64,000 bases of DNA from NCBI RefSeq assembly GCF_009909235.1, contig NZ_JAAAPO010000009.1, forward strand, positions 1 to 64,000. The letters are read 5' to 3'. The position numbers were made by a program, and so were the translations under genes. Shown in pieces: positions 26,277 to 35,146 of this stretch (positions within the stretch are counted from its first letter, which is position 1; every line of letters starts with the position of its first letter). The stretch comes from Novosphingobium ovatum. GTDB lineage: Bacteria; Pseudomonadota; Alphaproteobacteria; Sphingomonadales; Sphingomonadaceae. A model generated the notes under the pieces. The model was not told the DNA's origin. It ran no database searches and worked only from the letters and a program-made list of their open reading frames with translations.

Positions 26277-28595
26277 TCAGAACTTCATTTCCGCGCTGAC
26301 GCCGATGGTGCGGCGGCCTTCGCGGGTCAGCCAGTTCACCTCGCCGCCGGCATCGGCGAACGGCAGGCCGATCACCGAGGCGTGGAAGCGACGATCCAGC
26401 AGGTTGCGCACGAACAGGCCCAGATGCCACTTGCCCTCGGCATCGCCGATGCCGGTGTTCAGGCCGATGGTGTAATAGCCCGGCTGATACGAGATGGCGT
26501 TGGCCACATCATACTGCACCCGGCTGCGGTAATACACATTGGCCGAAGCATCGAACATCACGCGATCGTTCAGCGGCACGCGGGTGTCCGCCGACAGGGT
26601 AAAGCTGATCTTGGGCGCGCCCGAGAGCGGCTCGCCAGCAGCCTGCACAACGCTGGTGGTGCTGCCGTTGACCGTCAAGTTATAGCAGCTGTAGCCAGCC
26701 TTCACCACATTGGGGCACGCGGTCACGTAATCGGTGAACTTGGTGTCCGAATAGGTGAAGCCACCGCGCAGCGAGAACGCCTTGGACACGCGCCAGCTGG
26801 CGTCGAATTCAAAACCCTTGGCCTCGAAGCCACCGGCGTTTTCGGTCAGGAATTCCGTCCCGTTGAACACGCTGGTCTGCAGGTTGGTGTATTTGTCAAA
26901 GAACACGTTGGCGTTGAACGTCACCGCGCGGTTGAACAGCTGCGACTTCACGCCAAAGGCGATGTCGCGCACGGTCTGCGGATTGACGTTGGTGCGCGTG
27001 CCCGTCAGGCCCGAGAACGAGACCGTCGGCCCCAGATAGCCACGGGCAACGGTGGCAAAGAACATCAGGTCGCGGTCGACCTTGTATTCCAGACCAGCCT
27101 TGCCGGCCCAGCCGCCCTTTTTGGTCGAACCGGTCAGCAGCGGGCTGGCGGCATAGGGCACGACAAACGCGCCATTCACCACCGAACCGGGCGCATAGGC
27201 CGGATCGATCGTCGACATGAACGAGGCGTCCACCCAGTCATACTGGTAACGGAAACCGCCCAGCACCGCGATGTGGTCGTTCACCTTGAACTTGCCATCG
27301 ATAAAGGCCGCGATCGAGTCCGAACGAGTCTGGGTGTTCGACTGCCCGCCCGAGATGTTGACATAGAACGCGCTGAACGGGTTGGCGGGCATCAACTGGG
27401 CGCGGTTGACGTCGCCCGGATTGCCGGTCTTGCGCCGCGAGGCATAGACGCCCGTGGTATAGACGAAACGGCCATCCGACGGGCTGGACAGGCGCAATTC
27501 CTGGCTCAGGAAAGCGTTATGCACCGAACCCTGCTGCGCCTGGAACACCGTCACCGACGAGCCGTCGATGCCAAAGTTCTGCGCGCCCTGGATATAGCCG
27601 CGATAGGCGGTGATCGAGGTCAGCGTGTAATCGCCCAGCTTCTTGCCGATTTCGACGCTGGCGCCATAGTTGGTCTGGCTGGTAAAGCCGTCGGTGTTTT
27701 CCGCGCTGGTGGTGTTGTTGAAGCCGGGCGTGATGCCCAGCGAGGTCAGGTTGCCAAAACGGGCCGCCATCAGCGGGTTGGCAAAGCTGGGCACGGCGTT
27801 CAGCGTCCAGAGCTGGCCCGGACCAACGCCGGTGGTGCGGCTATAGTCGCCCGCGATGAACACGGTGACATCGTCGCTGGCGTCCCACAGGAACTTGGCG
27901 CGGCCACCGAACGAGGTTTCGCCGCCCCACATCTTGTTCAGCGTGGCGTTCCACAGGAAACCGTCATTGCGGCGGTAAAAGCCATACATCGCCAGCGCCG
28001 AATTGGCGCTGACCGGCACGTTCAGCGACAGACCCGCGTTCACTTCGTTCAGCGAACCATAGGAAATGTTGGCCTTGCCAAAGAACTGGCCGATCTTGGG
28101 GCGGGCGGTGGTGATGTTGATCACGCCCGACGAGGCGTTCTTGCCGAACTGGGTGCCCTGCGGACCCTTCAGCGCTTCAACCCGCTCGATATCGCCCAGC
28201 GCGCCGACCGGGTTGCCAAAGGGGATGACCACGTTGTCGACCACGGTGCCAACGTTCTGTTCCGAGGACGAGGCAAAGCCGCCAGCCGTGCCCACGCCAC
28301 GCAGGCGGAAGCCGCTGTCATTGGGCGAGGAGCCGAACTGGACGCCCGAAACCTGATATTGCAGGTCGGTCAGCTTTTGAAAGCCGCCCTTGGCCATCTG
28401 TTCGCCACCGATGGCCGACACGGCCAGCGGCACGTCCTGCAGACGTTCGGCGCGGCGCTGTGCGGTGACGACGATTTCGCCCGGCGCCGTATCAGCGGCA
28501 GGGGCGGCGGGGGCTTCGGCGGCGTAAACGGTGTTGGCAGCCAGCGCGATGCTGGCCGCGCCCGCCAACATGGCGGTACGAAGCAAGGTATGCAT
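26277..28595 (-). CDS. TonB-dependent outer-membrane receptor
   Basis: A 772-residue receptor. It has a signal peptide (cleavage near VYAAEA), a plug domain with the TonB-box-like EIVVTAQRRAERLQDVPLAV and the conserved VEALKGPQGTQFGKNASSGV, and a 22-strand barrel ending in the C-terminal Phe. ATG 28595 follows a GGGGAG site and starts the signal peptide; the frame is open 25 codons upstream. It belongs to the sphingomonad type that imports non-iron substrates. Its position next to the ring-cleavage operon suggests an aromatic substrate, but a terminator separates the two. Confidence 0.93.
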   Translation of the reverse strand: MHTLLRTAMLAGAASIALAANTVYAAEAPAAPAADTAPGEIVVTAQRRAERLQDVPLAVSAIGGEQMAKGGFQKLTDLQYQVSGVQFGSSPNDSGFRLRGVGTAGGFASSSEQNVGTVVDNVVIPFGNPVGALGDIERVEALKGPQGTQFGKNASSGVINITTARPKIGQFFGKANISYGSLNEVNAGLSLNVPVSANSALAMYGFYRRNDGFLWNATLNKMWGGETSFGGRAKFLWDASDDVTVFIAGDYSRTTGVGPGQLWTLNAVPSFANPLMAARFGNLTSLGITPGFNNTTSAENTDGFTSQTNYGASVEIGKKLGDYTLTSITAYRGYIQGAQNFGIDGSSVTVFQAQQGSVHNAFLSQELRLSSPSDGRFVYTTGVYASRRKTGNPGDVNRAQLMPANPFSAFYVNISGGQSNTQTRSDSIAAFIDGKFKVNDHIAVLGGFRYQYDWVDASFMSTIDPAYAPGSVVNGAFVVPYAASPLLTGSTKKGGWAGKAGLEYKVDRDLMFFATVARGYLGPTVSFSGLTGTRTNVNPQTVRDIAFGVKSQLFNRAVTFNANVFFDKYTNLQTSVFNGTEFLTENAGGFEAKGFEFDASWRVSKAFSLRGGFTYSDTKFTDYVTACPNVVKAGYSCYNLTVNGSTTSVVQAAGEPLSGAPKISFTLSADTRVPLNDRVMFDASANVYYRSRVQYDVANAISYQPGYYTIGLNTGIGDAEGKWHLGLFVRNLLDRRFHASVIGLPFADAGGEVNWLTREGRRTIGVSAEMKF

Positions 28596-28654
28596 GGAAA
28601 TGTTCTCCCCTGAGTCCTTGTTGTGTGGTTTTGCTATGGTTGGTTGATGGGAAA

Positions 28655-28686
28655 GGGCCGGGCGGCACACGGGCGCCGCCCGGCCC
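28655..28686 (-). terminator. Terminator ending the aromatic-catabolism operon
   Basis: A perfect 12-bp stem, GGGCCGGGCGGC with GCCGCCCGGCCC, has an 8-nt loop and is followed on the minus strand by TTTCCC. It lies 9 nt after the FAH-family stop, so the TonB receptor gene downstream needs its own promoter in the roughly 60 bp that remain. Confidence 0.85.
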
Positions 28687-28695
28687 TGCTTGCGG

Positions 28696-29532
28696 TTACT
28701 GTTCGTCGACGACGGGGTTGGTCAGCGTGCCAATGACGCCCACCGAGATTTCGACCACATCGCCGGCCTTCATGTAGAGCGGCGGCTTGCGCTTATCGCC
28801 CACACCGCCCGGCGTGCCGGTGACGATCACATCGCCCGGCGCCAGATCGGTAAAGGTCGAGCAATAGGCGATGACCGTGGGGATATCCCAGATCATGTCG
28901 CTGATCGGCTGATCCTGCACCAGTTCGCCGTTCAGGCGGGTCTGGACGCGCTGGCTGCTCAGATCCCCGATCTCGTCCGGGGTGACCATCGCCGGGCCAA
29001 AGGCACCGGTGGCAGGCCAGGTCTTGCCCGGCAGGAACTGGATATTGTGGCGCTGCCAGTCGCGCACGCTGCCATCGTTGAAGGGCGCGTAACCGGCGAC
29101 ATGATCCCACGCGGCGTCCTTGGCGATGCGGCGGCCCGCTTTGCCGATGATCACGGCCACTTCGCCTTCATAGTCAAAGCGCACGCTTTCGCCGGGGCGA
29201 ACCATCGCCGCGCCATCGCCGATCAGCGAGTCATTCCAGCGGTGAAAGATCGCCGGATGCTCTTTCTGTTCACGCCCGGTTTCGGCGACGTGGGTGGCAT
29301 AGTTCAGGCCGACGCAGAAGATCTTGCCCGGGTTGGGGATCACCGGCAACAGCGCCACTTCGCCACGGGCAAAGCTTTCGCCCGCCGCCAGATCGGCCAA
29401 AACGCCAGCGGCAATCGCCGACTTGAGATCGACCGGCGCATCGGCGCCCGCCGACAGGTCAACCACCGTGTCGCCCTCCAGACGGCCATAGGCGGCGCGA
29501 CCATCGGGGCGGGTGAAGGAAACGTAACGCAT
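28696..29532 (-). CDS. Fumarylacetoacetate hydrolase-family protein
   Basis: A 278-residue cytosolic hydrolase. The metal-binding core is seen in FDYEGEVAVIIGKAGR (two acidic ligands) and NDGSVRDWQ, with the family opening FCVGLNYATHV. FAH-family enzymes hydrolyse or decarboxylate the beta-diketone or oxo-dienoate products of aromatic ring cleavage. As last gene of a monooxygenase-dioxygenase operon it probably processes the meta-cleavage product. The upstream dioxygenase gene ends 6 nt before its start. Confidence 0.9.
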   Translation of the reverse strand: MRYVSFTRPDGRAAYGRLEGDTVVDLSAGADAPVDLKSAIAAGVLADLAAGESFARGEVALLPVIPNPGKIFCVGLNYATHVAETGREQKEHPAIFHRWNDSLIGDGAAMVRPGESVRFDYEGEVAVIIGKAGRRIAKDAAWDHVAGYAPFNDGSVRDWQRHNIQFLPGKTWPATGAFGPAMVTPDEIGDLSSQRVQTRLNGELVQDQPISDMIWDIPTVIAYCSTFTDLAPGDVIVTGTPGGVGDKRKPPLYMKAGDVVEISVGVIGTLTNPVVDEQ

Positions 29533-29538
29533 GGGGGC

Positions 29539-30462
29539 TCAGGCTCCTGCAAGTTGCGCGATCGGGGCGGGGTCCCATTCGCGGCGGAATTTGAACATTT
29601 CTTCGGCGATGCGCAGACCGGCAAAGTCCTTGTCGGACATGCCCCATTGGTCGATGCGCTTTTCCGGCCAGGTCCAGTCGTCAGGCGCGCCCGCGACATA
29701 ATCGGCGGGCACCTTTTCGACCGGGGTGGAATATTCAATCACCGGGCCAAAGGGCGCGATGTAATAGGCGTACACATTGTCGCCCGGCCCATGGCGGCCC
29801 GGACCCCACGCGGGGGCAAAGCCGTGATCGCGCATGCAGCCAATGCCGCGCATCACGCTGTCCAGATCCTCCATCTCAAACGCGATGTGGTTCAGGCTGG
29901 CAAAACCGGCGCGGGCAAAGGCGGTGGAATGGTGCGCCTCGTTGCAGCGCACGAAGACCATGCCCTTGGTCCGGTCCGACACGCGAAAGCCAAGGACGTC
30001 CTCGACCAGATCGCCGCTGGCTTCGGCATCGGCCGCGTTGAACACGACATGGGTCAGCTTCACCGGCATCACCCGGCGGCTGGCCTTGGAGTGGCCCGCG
30101 ATGGGGGCAACCTCGGAGGCGTCCACCAGAAAGCGCAGGCATTCGCCCTCAGCCAGTTCGACCACCAGACCGTGGCCGCCGCCCGGATCATTGCTGATCA
30201 CGGGGGCGGCGTTCAGCCCGCGCTGCATCGCGGCTTGCGCCACCTGCGCCAAACGCTCGGCGCTGCACACCCATGTGACGGTGCGCACGTAATTGTCGGC
30301 GTTTTCTGCCAGCGCCACCAGATAGGGATAGGTGCCGCTGCCCCGCAGGTAATAGGTGCCATCCTGCTGCCCCGCGTCAGCGCAGCCCCAGATGTCGATC
30401 ATCCATTGGTGCGCCTGTGCCGCGTTGGGCAGGGACAGTTCGATGCTGCGCAGTTTCATCAT
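29539..30462 (-). CDS. Type I extradiol ring-cleavage dioxygenase (VOC superfamily)
   Basis: A 307-residue two-module vicinal-oxygen-chelate protein, the size of catechol 2,3-dioxygenases and BphC. The three Fe(II) ligands of the 2-His-1-Glu site are likely in LTHVVFN, LNHIAFEM and VIEYST of the C-terminal module, matching the family pattern. It should open a catechol or a related dihydroxylated ring made by the monooxygenase encoded two genes upstream. The ring substrate is unknown. Gaps to its neighbours are 4 and 6 nt, so it is within one operon. Confidence 0.88.
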   Translation of the reverse strand: MMKLRSIELSLPNAAQAHQWMIDIWGCADAGQQDGTYYLRGSGTYPYLVALAENADNYVRTVTWVCSAERLAQVAQAAMQRGLNAAPVISNDPGGGHGLVVELAEGECLRFLVDASEVAPIAGHSKASRRVMPVKLTHVVFNAADAEASGDLVEDVLGFRVSDRTKGMVFVRCNEAHHSTAFARAGFASLNHIAFEMEDLDSVMRGIGCMRDHGFAPAWGPGRHGPGDNVYAYYIAPFGPVIEYSTPVEKVPADYVAGAPDDWTWPEKRIDQWGMSDKDFAGLRIAEEMFKFRREWDPAPIAQLAGA

Positions 30463-30466
30463 GAAA

Positions 30467-30895
30467 TCAGTTGCTCCCGATCAGGCCAGCGGCCTTGATC
30501 CCCACATTGGCACAGGCGGCATCCGCCTCGCCGGTGTCGCCCGACACGCCCACAGCGCCGATCACCACGCCATCGGCGTCATGGATCAGCACGCCACCGG
30601 GCGAAAACACCACATCCCCGCCCAGAGTCGTGACGATCCCGGCGTAGAAGGTGGGGTTGCCCTTGGCGCGTTCGGCCGTGACGGCGGTGTCGACGCCCAT
30701 GCCCAGCGCGCAGGTGGCCTTGGCCTTGGCGATCTCGGTGCGGAAAAAGGTGGCCCCATCCTCACGCCCCGCCGCGACCAGATGGCCGCCCGCGTCCAGC
30801 ACGACAAAGGCCAGCGGTTTCAGGTTTTGCGTGCGGGCATGGTCGTGCGCGGTGGCAACGATGGTTTGCGCGGCGGCAAAAGTCAGGGCGGTCAT
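30467..30895 (-). CDS. HbpS/GlcG-family protein
   Basis: A 142-residue cytosolic protein of the GlcG/HbpS (DUF336) fold. The segment AFVVLDAGGHLVAAGREDGA and the C-terminal GAVGVSGDTGEADAACA are typical. HbpS of Streptomyces binds haem, but GlcG-like proteins also occur in many catabolic operons with no proven function. The start ATG overlaps the monooxygenase stop by 4 nt. No signal peptide is seen. It may support the redox enzymes around it. Confidence 0.87.
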   Translation of the reverse strand: MTALTFAAAQTIVATAHDHARTQNLKPLAFVVLDAGGHLVAAGREDGATFFRTEIAKAKATCALGMGVDTAVTAERAKGNPTFYAGIVTTLGGDVVFSPGGVLIHDADGVVIGAVGVSGDTGEADAACANVGIKAAGLIGSN

Positions 30896-32406
30896 GCGAT
30901 ATTCTCCAGTTGCAGGCCCAGCATCTGGCAACGCGCCGTGATCAGCGCGTCTGTCGTGCCGGTGCCAAAGACGTTGTGATCCGGACGGATCAGCACCGCC
31001 TCTACACCGCGCGACTTCAGCCAATCCAGCACCTTGCCGCCATCGGCCAGCGTGGTTGCATCCACCGTGGTGATGCCCTGCGCCGCGCCCACCGGGCCGC
31101 GCGCAAACAGGCGCCAGCCATCGCCGGTGTGGTCATCCAGCTTGCGGCCATCGGCCATCACCGGCTGGATAAAGCGTTCGCCCGCCGCCACGCTGCCCAT
31201 CAGCACGATCCCTGCGCCAATCGGGGGCACCAGGTCATGCGCGGTCTGGCGCTGGCCGGCCTGCGCCTTGGCGCGGGCCACCATCTCGGCATCGCGTTCG
31301 GCGGCCTTGGCCGGGTCCAGTTCGCAGATGTAACGGCCTGCCGCCACCGCCGCGCCGATCACGCCGCGCACATGGCTGTCGCGCTCGGCCTGATAGGTGT
31401 CGAGGATCGCGGGCGATGCGCCGTCATTGACGATGGCCGCCATCTTCCACGCCAGATTGGCCACATCGCGCAAGCCGTGGCACATGCCCTGACCAAAGAA
31501 AGGCGGGGTCTGGTGCGCGGCGTCACCGGCCAGAAACACCTGACCGACCTGCCATTGTTCGGCCACCAGTCCGTGGAAGCGATAGGTGGCCGAGCGGATG
31601 ATGGTGTGCGGCAAATGGCCGATATAGGGGGCCAGCAGCTCTGCCACCTTTTCCGGCTGCATCATCGCCGCGTCGTCTTCGCCCGGCAACAGCATCAATT
31701 CCCAGCGGCGGTGCGTGCCCCGGCCCGGCACCACCGTTGCAGGGCGCTTGGGGTTGCACATCATCACCGACAGGCGTTGCAGATCGGCCTCTGCCGGCAC
31801 GCCGTCGATCTCGGGGAAGCGGACGGGGCCGTCGACCTCGGCGTCGACCACCAGCCACGGCTCTTCAAACTTCAGGTCGTCCAGCCGCACGCCCAGCGCC
31901 TTGCGCACGGGGCTGCGCGAGCCGTCGCTGGCAATGGCCCAGCGGGCGGTCACTTCCTGCGCCGCGCCATCCTGCAAATAGGTGATGTGGACCGCCCCCT
32001 GATCCTGCACCAGCCCGGTGAATTCCGCACCCAGGCGCAGATCGACGTTCGCCATGTCGGCAAAACCGGCGCGCAGATGGGCTTCCAGTTCGGGCTGATA
32101 GAAGAACCAGTCGTTCGACCAGCCGAACGGGCGCTCCATGCCCACCGTGCCCATATAGCGGATCGCCTGATGGGCGGCGCCGACATGCAGGTGGCCATCG
32201 GTGTCGACCATATCGGGCAACACGCGGTCAATCACGCCCGCCGACTGGAACAGGCGCATCATTTCATGGTCCAGATGGACGGCGCGGGGCAGGGGGTGCA
32301 GGTCGACCTCCTTTTCCAGCACCACCACCTTCAGCCCGGCGCGCCCCAGCAAACAGGCCGCCAGCGCGCCCACAGGGCCGCAGCCGATAATCGCAACATC
32401 AAACAT
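30892..32406 (-). CDS. FAD-dependent aromatic-ring monooxygenase, MhpA-like
   Basis: A 504-residue class A flavin hydroxylase. The N-terminal dinucleotide fold is IIGCGPVGALAACLLGRAG, and the FAD-ribityl GD motif is VFLAGDAAHQTPPFFGQG. Similarity in layout to 3-(3-hydroxyphenyl)propionate hydroxylase includes the C-terminal thioredoxin-like domain. It should use NAD(P)H to hydroxylate a phenolic ring next to an existing hydroxyl and so prepare it for extradiol cleavage. It starts 5 nt after the amidohydrolase stop. Confidence 0.9.
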   Translation of the reverse strand: MFDVAIIGCGPVGALAACLLGRAGLKVVVLEKEVDLHPLPRAVHLDHEMMRLFQSAGVIDRVLPDMVDTDGHLHVGAAHQAIRYMGTVGMERPFGWSNDWFFYQPELEAHLRAGFADMANVDLRLGAEFTGLVQDQGAVHITYLQDGAAQEVTARWAIASDGSRSPVRKALGVRLDDLKFEEPWLVVDAEVDGPVRFPEIDGVPAEADLQRLSVMMCNPKRPATVVPGRGTHRRWELMLLPGEDDAAMMQPEKVAELLAPYIGHLPHTIIRSATYRFHGLVAEQWQVGQVFLAGDAAHQTPPFFGQGMCHGLRDVANLAWKMAAIVNDGASPAILDTYQAERDSHVRGVIGAAVAAGRYICELDPAKAAERDAEMVARAKAQAGQRQTAHDLVPPIGAGIVLMGSVAAGERFIQPVMADGRKLDDHTGDGWRLFARGPVGAAQGITTVDATTLADGGKVLDWLKSRGVEAVLIRPDHNVFGTGTTDALITARCQMLGLQLENIA

Positions 32407-32411
32407 GGAAA

Positions 32412-33671
32412 TTAAGCCACCTCAGCAGGGACGGGGGCGGGCGTCAGCGTGTTCTTGTGGAACGCGCCGCCCTTGATGATCATCGCCAGATTGGCCGGAT
32501 CGCGCAGCAGGCTGATGTTGGCGGTGGGGTCACCGCTGACCAGCAACAGGTCGGCCAGATAGCCTTCCTTGACCTGCCCGATCTCCATCCGCATCAATTC
32601 ACCACCCAGTTGCGTGGCGGCATGCAGCGTTTCGACCGGCGAATAGCCGAACCATTCGACAAACAGTTCCAGATCGCGCGCGTTCAGGCCGATCGGGTTC
32701 CACGGAAAGCCATAGTCCCCACCCGGCAGCGAGCGGATGCCGCGGCGGCGCAGTTCCTGACCGATCGCCTTTTTGGTGGCGACGGCGTTGGCCTGCTCGG
32801 CCACCTGGCCTTCGCTGGCCATGACGCCAAACTTGGGCGCGCGGATGTGGTCGGCTTCCTCGATGCCGGGGGCAAGGCCCACGAACAGCGTGTCCTTGGC
32901 TGCCTCGATCATGTCCAGCGCTTCGGCGTCGGAATAGTTGCAGTGATAGATCAGGCGGAAACCGGCGCGGATCGCCACCTTGACCGAAGCGGCGGTATAG
33001 CAATGCGCGGTCAGTTCAACGCCACAGCGGCGCGCGGCTTCACCCGCGGCCATGATCTCGTCCTCGTGGAACTGCTCGGTCAGGTTGGTGCCGGGGTCCA
33101 TGGCCGATACGCCGTTCAACAGGAACTTGACCGTTTGCAGGCCCATGCCCGCCATTTCCTCGACAAAAGCGGCAACGGCGGCCGGATCGGACGGGCGGGT
33201 GTCGCGGGCGGGGAACTTGAAGATCAGGCCGGGCGCGCCACCGGGCAGCTTTTCCATCGACGAGGTGACCATGCGGGGCCCGGGCAGCGTGCCACGGTCA
33301 AACGCGGCCTTGACCGCCAATTCGGCCCCGGCGGAGGACGAACCGCCCGAAAACGCCCCGGTAAAGCCATGGTCCAGCAGCACGCGGCCCGCGTGGGCGG
33401 CGGTCAGCGCCAGTTGCTCGGGCGGGAAATTGCCCGGCTTGCCCATGGCCTCGACCGTGCTGCCCAGTTGCAGGTGGACGTGGCAATCGATCAGGCCCGG
33501 CATCAGCGTGCGGCCCGCGCCGTCAAACACGGTGTCATCGGCCTGCGGGGTGATGGTGTCGGGGGCATAGGCGATGGCGGCGATGCGCTCGCCCTCGATC
33601 CGCACGCTGCCTGCGCGCGCCGGGGTGGGCGTGCCGTCAAAGATGCGGATATTGGTGATGCAAAGGCCCAT
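32412..33671 (-). CDS. Amidohydrolase-superfamily metal-dependent hydrolase
   Basis: A 419-residue TIM-barrel amidohydrolase, first gene of the aromatic operon. The first metal motif reads GLIDCHVHLQLGS, and the later barrel His residues are in ELTAHCYTA and RLIYHCNYS. The last part is the composite beta sandwich ending YLADLLLVSGDPTANISLL, typical of imidazolonepropionase/prolidase-like members. ATG 33671 with a GGGAG site 9 nt upstream is preferred over an in-frame TTG 21 nt earlier. It may release the aromatic substrate from an amide or lactone; the exact bond is unknown. Confidence 0.88.
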   Translation of the reverse strand: MGLCITNIRIFDGTPTPARAGSVRIEGERIAAIAYAPDTITPQADDTVFDGAGRTLMPGLIDCHVHLQLGSTVEAMGKPGNFPPEQLALTAAHAGRVLLDHGFTGAFSGGSSSAGAELAVKAAFDRGTLPGPRMVTSSMEKLPGGAPGLIFKFPARDTRPSDPAAVAAFVEEMAGMGLQTVKFLLNGVSAMDPGTNLTEQFHEDEIMAAGEAARRCGVELTAHCYTAASVKVAIRAGFRLIYHCNYSDAEALDMIEAAKDTLFVGLAPGIEEADHIRAPKFGVMASEGQVAEQANAVATKKAIGQELRRRGIRSLPGGDYGFPWNPIGLNARDLELFVEWFGYSPVETLHAATQLGGELMRMEIGQVKEGYLADLLLVSGDPTANISLLRDPANLAMIIKGGAFHKNTLTPAPVPAEVA

Positions 33672-33727
33672 GGGGCGCGTCTCCCGGTTCAATGTGTTTG
33701 CACCGGGATATCAGCGAGCGCTCAATT

Positions 33728-33741
33728 GCGAAAATATTCGC
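33728..33741. promoter_or_regulatory. Palindrome in the promoter of the aromatic operon
   Basis: GCGAA-AATA-TTCGC is a perfect inverted repeat in an AT-rich patch 57 bp upstream of the amidohydrolase start and downstream of the LysR gene. It is a plausible site for that LysR protein. Confidence 0.5.
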
Positions 33742-33812
33742 TCATTATTGCGTCATAGGCAGGGGTTATGGGGGTGTGGGTTGTTGCGTTGCAGCGCTAA
33801 TGGTGGAGGTGG

Positions 33813-34727
33813 TTATTCCTCCTCGCGCAGGCCCTCCAGCACAAAGGCGACCACCGGCGAAGGCGTCGCATCAGCCAGCAGCCGCACCCCGACATTGCGG
33901 GCAAATTGCATTTCGATCAACGAGATGGCGCGCAAGGTGCCCGCCGCCACGTCATCGGCCACCACCCGCATTGGCAGGATGGTGACGCGGCCCGTGGCGG
34001 CCACCACCGCCTTGGTGGTCAACAGGCTGTCGCAACGGATCACCTGTGTCGGCAGGGACACACCCGCGCTGATAAACAGCGCATCGACCTGTCGGCGGAA
34101 CGCCCCCTGCGCATCGGGCAATACCCAGCGCAAGGCGGCCACATCGCGCAACGACACCGAATCAGCCAGATCGCCATGCTCTGCCCCGGCCACCAGCACG
34201 AACTGGTCACGCGCCACGGTGATCTCGCGCAGGTCGGGCGGGGGCGGCTCCATGCGGGTGGTGACCACCGCCATGTCGATCTTGCGTTGGCGCAACAGCT
34301 CCATCAACTCGCCATCGGGGCGTTCATAGATATGCACCGGCACGTTGTCATAATGGGCGTCTATACGCTGCATGATCGCGGGCAGCAGAGTGAGCAGCGC
34401 GCCCGGCGTCCCCCCCACATGCAGCGGGCCAACGCGGGCGCTGGCCGCTGCGGTGACATCCTCGACCGCCTTGCGCAACAGCGTGGCCACCTCGTCGGCG
34501 CGGCGCCACAGGGCGTGGCCTTCCTCGGTCAGGCGGATGCCGGTGGAGGAGCGGTGGAACAGCTTGTGCCCCAATCGCGCCTCCAGCAATTGCATCGCGG
34601 CGGACACCGCCGGTTGTGACACATGCATCGCGCGGGCGGCCCCGCTGACCGATTGCGACCGCCCCACCTGATGAAAGATCAACAGGGCGCGCGGGTCTAG
34701 GGCGTTGAAAAGAGTACCGGTGGACAT
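33813..34727 (-). CDS. LysR-family transcriptional regulator
   Basis: A 304-residue LysR protein. The HTH is at the N terminus (VSGAARAMHVSQPAVSAAMQ, about residues 28-47) and an effector-binding domain with two alpha/beta lobes follows. ATG 34727 is preceded by AGG at 4 nt; ATG 34739 would add four residues. It reads towards the aromatic operon (141 nt gap) and is divergent from the first methyltransferase module (116 nt gap). It is thus the natural regulator of either or both, probably with an aromatic effector. Confidence 0.92.
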   Translation of the reverse strand: MSTGTLFNALDPRALLIFHQVGRSQSVSGAARAMHVSQPAVSAAMQLLEARLGHKLFHRSSTGIRLTEEGHALWRRADEVATLLRKAVEDVTAAASARVGPLHVGGTPGALLTLLPAIMQRIDAHYDNVPVHIYERPDGELMELLRQRKIDMAVVTTRMEPPPPDLREITVARDQFVLVAGAEHGDLADSVSLRDVAALRWVLPDAQGAFRRQVDALFISAGVSLPTQVIRCDSLLTTKAVVAATGRVTILPMRVVADDVAAGTLRAISLIEMQFARNVGVRLLADATPSPVVAFVLEGLREEE

Positions 34728-34787
34728 ATGACCTATCATAGCAGGCTTGCGTCACATTCGCACAGCGAACAGTCTGGGTGAAATTAT

Positions 34788-34800
34788 CGCCTGTCGGACG
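34788..34800 (+). promoter_or_regulatory. Half-palindrome of the shared module motif (copy 1)
   Basis: CGCCTGTCGGACG matches the left arm and centre of the CCTGTCGRWCAGG palindrome found at four other intergenic places in 40-53 kb; the right arm here is degenerate. It is 44 bp upstream of the chosen start of the small-protein gene and inside the LysR/module intergenic region. Confidence 0.45.
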
Positions 34801-34843
34801 CGCCGCGCGTATCACCCTCTTGCCCGAATTGGAGAGCGAAGCC

Positions 34844-35146
34844 TTGGACAAGACGCCCTATACCGCAGGCCGCCGCGAGATCACCGGCCTTTCCGTGCTG
34901 GAAGATCAGGCTTTGGCGATGATTGCTGCCCTGGCCAGCGAACTGGCTGTCGCGCGGGAGCGAATCGATACGCTGGAACGGATGCTGGAGGACAAAGGTG
35001 CCATCGATCGCACTTTGATCGACAGCTATGCCCCCGACGCGGCGGCCGCCGCCGAGCGTGACGGCATCCGCCAGCGCATGATCGCCAAGATTTTCCGCCC
35101 GTTGCGCGATGCCACCCGCCGCGCCATTCAGGAGAAAACCGCATGA
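34844..35146 (+). CDS. Small helical protein, partner of methyltransferase module 1
   Basis: A 100-residue protein with no family that I recognise. It is Ala/Leu/Glu-rich and helical, with a probable coiled coil (LASELAVARERIDTLERML, about residues 30-48). It aligns with the small proteins at 43387-43683 and 50391-50723: each has A-L-x-x-E, a D/E-R-[MI] pair, then L-x-[DQ]-[KR] and an I-D/E-[AS]-[YH]-x-[PA]-D stretch. The start is set at TTG 34844, with GGAG 9 nt upstream, because an earlier in-frame GTG at 34778 overlaps the regulatory motif. Its stop overlaps the methyltransferase ATG by 4 nt. Confidence 0.75.
   Translation: MDKTPYTAGRREITGLSVLEDQALAMIAALASELAVARERIDTLERMLEDKGAIDRTLIDSYAPDAAAAAERDGIRQRMIAKIFRPLRDATRRAIQEKTA

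Noticed and set aside
25884..28613. A 909-codon plus-strand open frame opposite the first TonB receptor gene
   Set aside because: The receptor has a signal peptide, plug motif and C-terminal Phe on the other strand. The plus-strand product shows no motif.
34778..34843. GTG 34778 as start of the module 1 small protein
   Set aside because: It has no ribosome-binding site, overlaps the regulatory half-palindrome and would make the protein 22 residues longer at the N terminus. TTG 34844 has GGAG at 9 nt and gives a length near that of the two paralogues.
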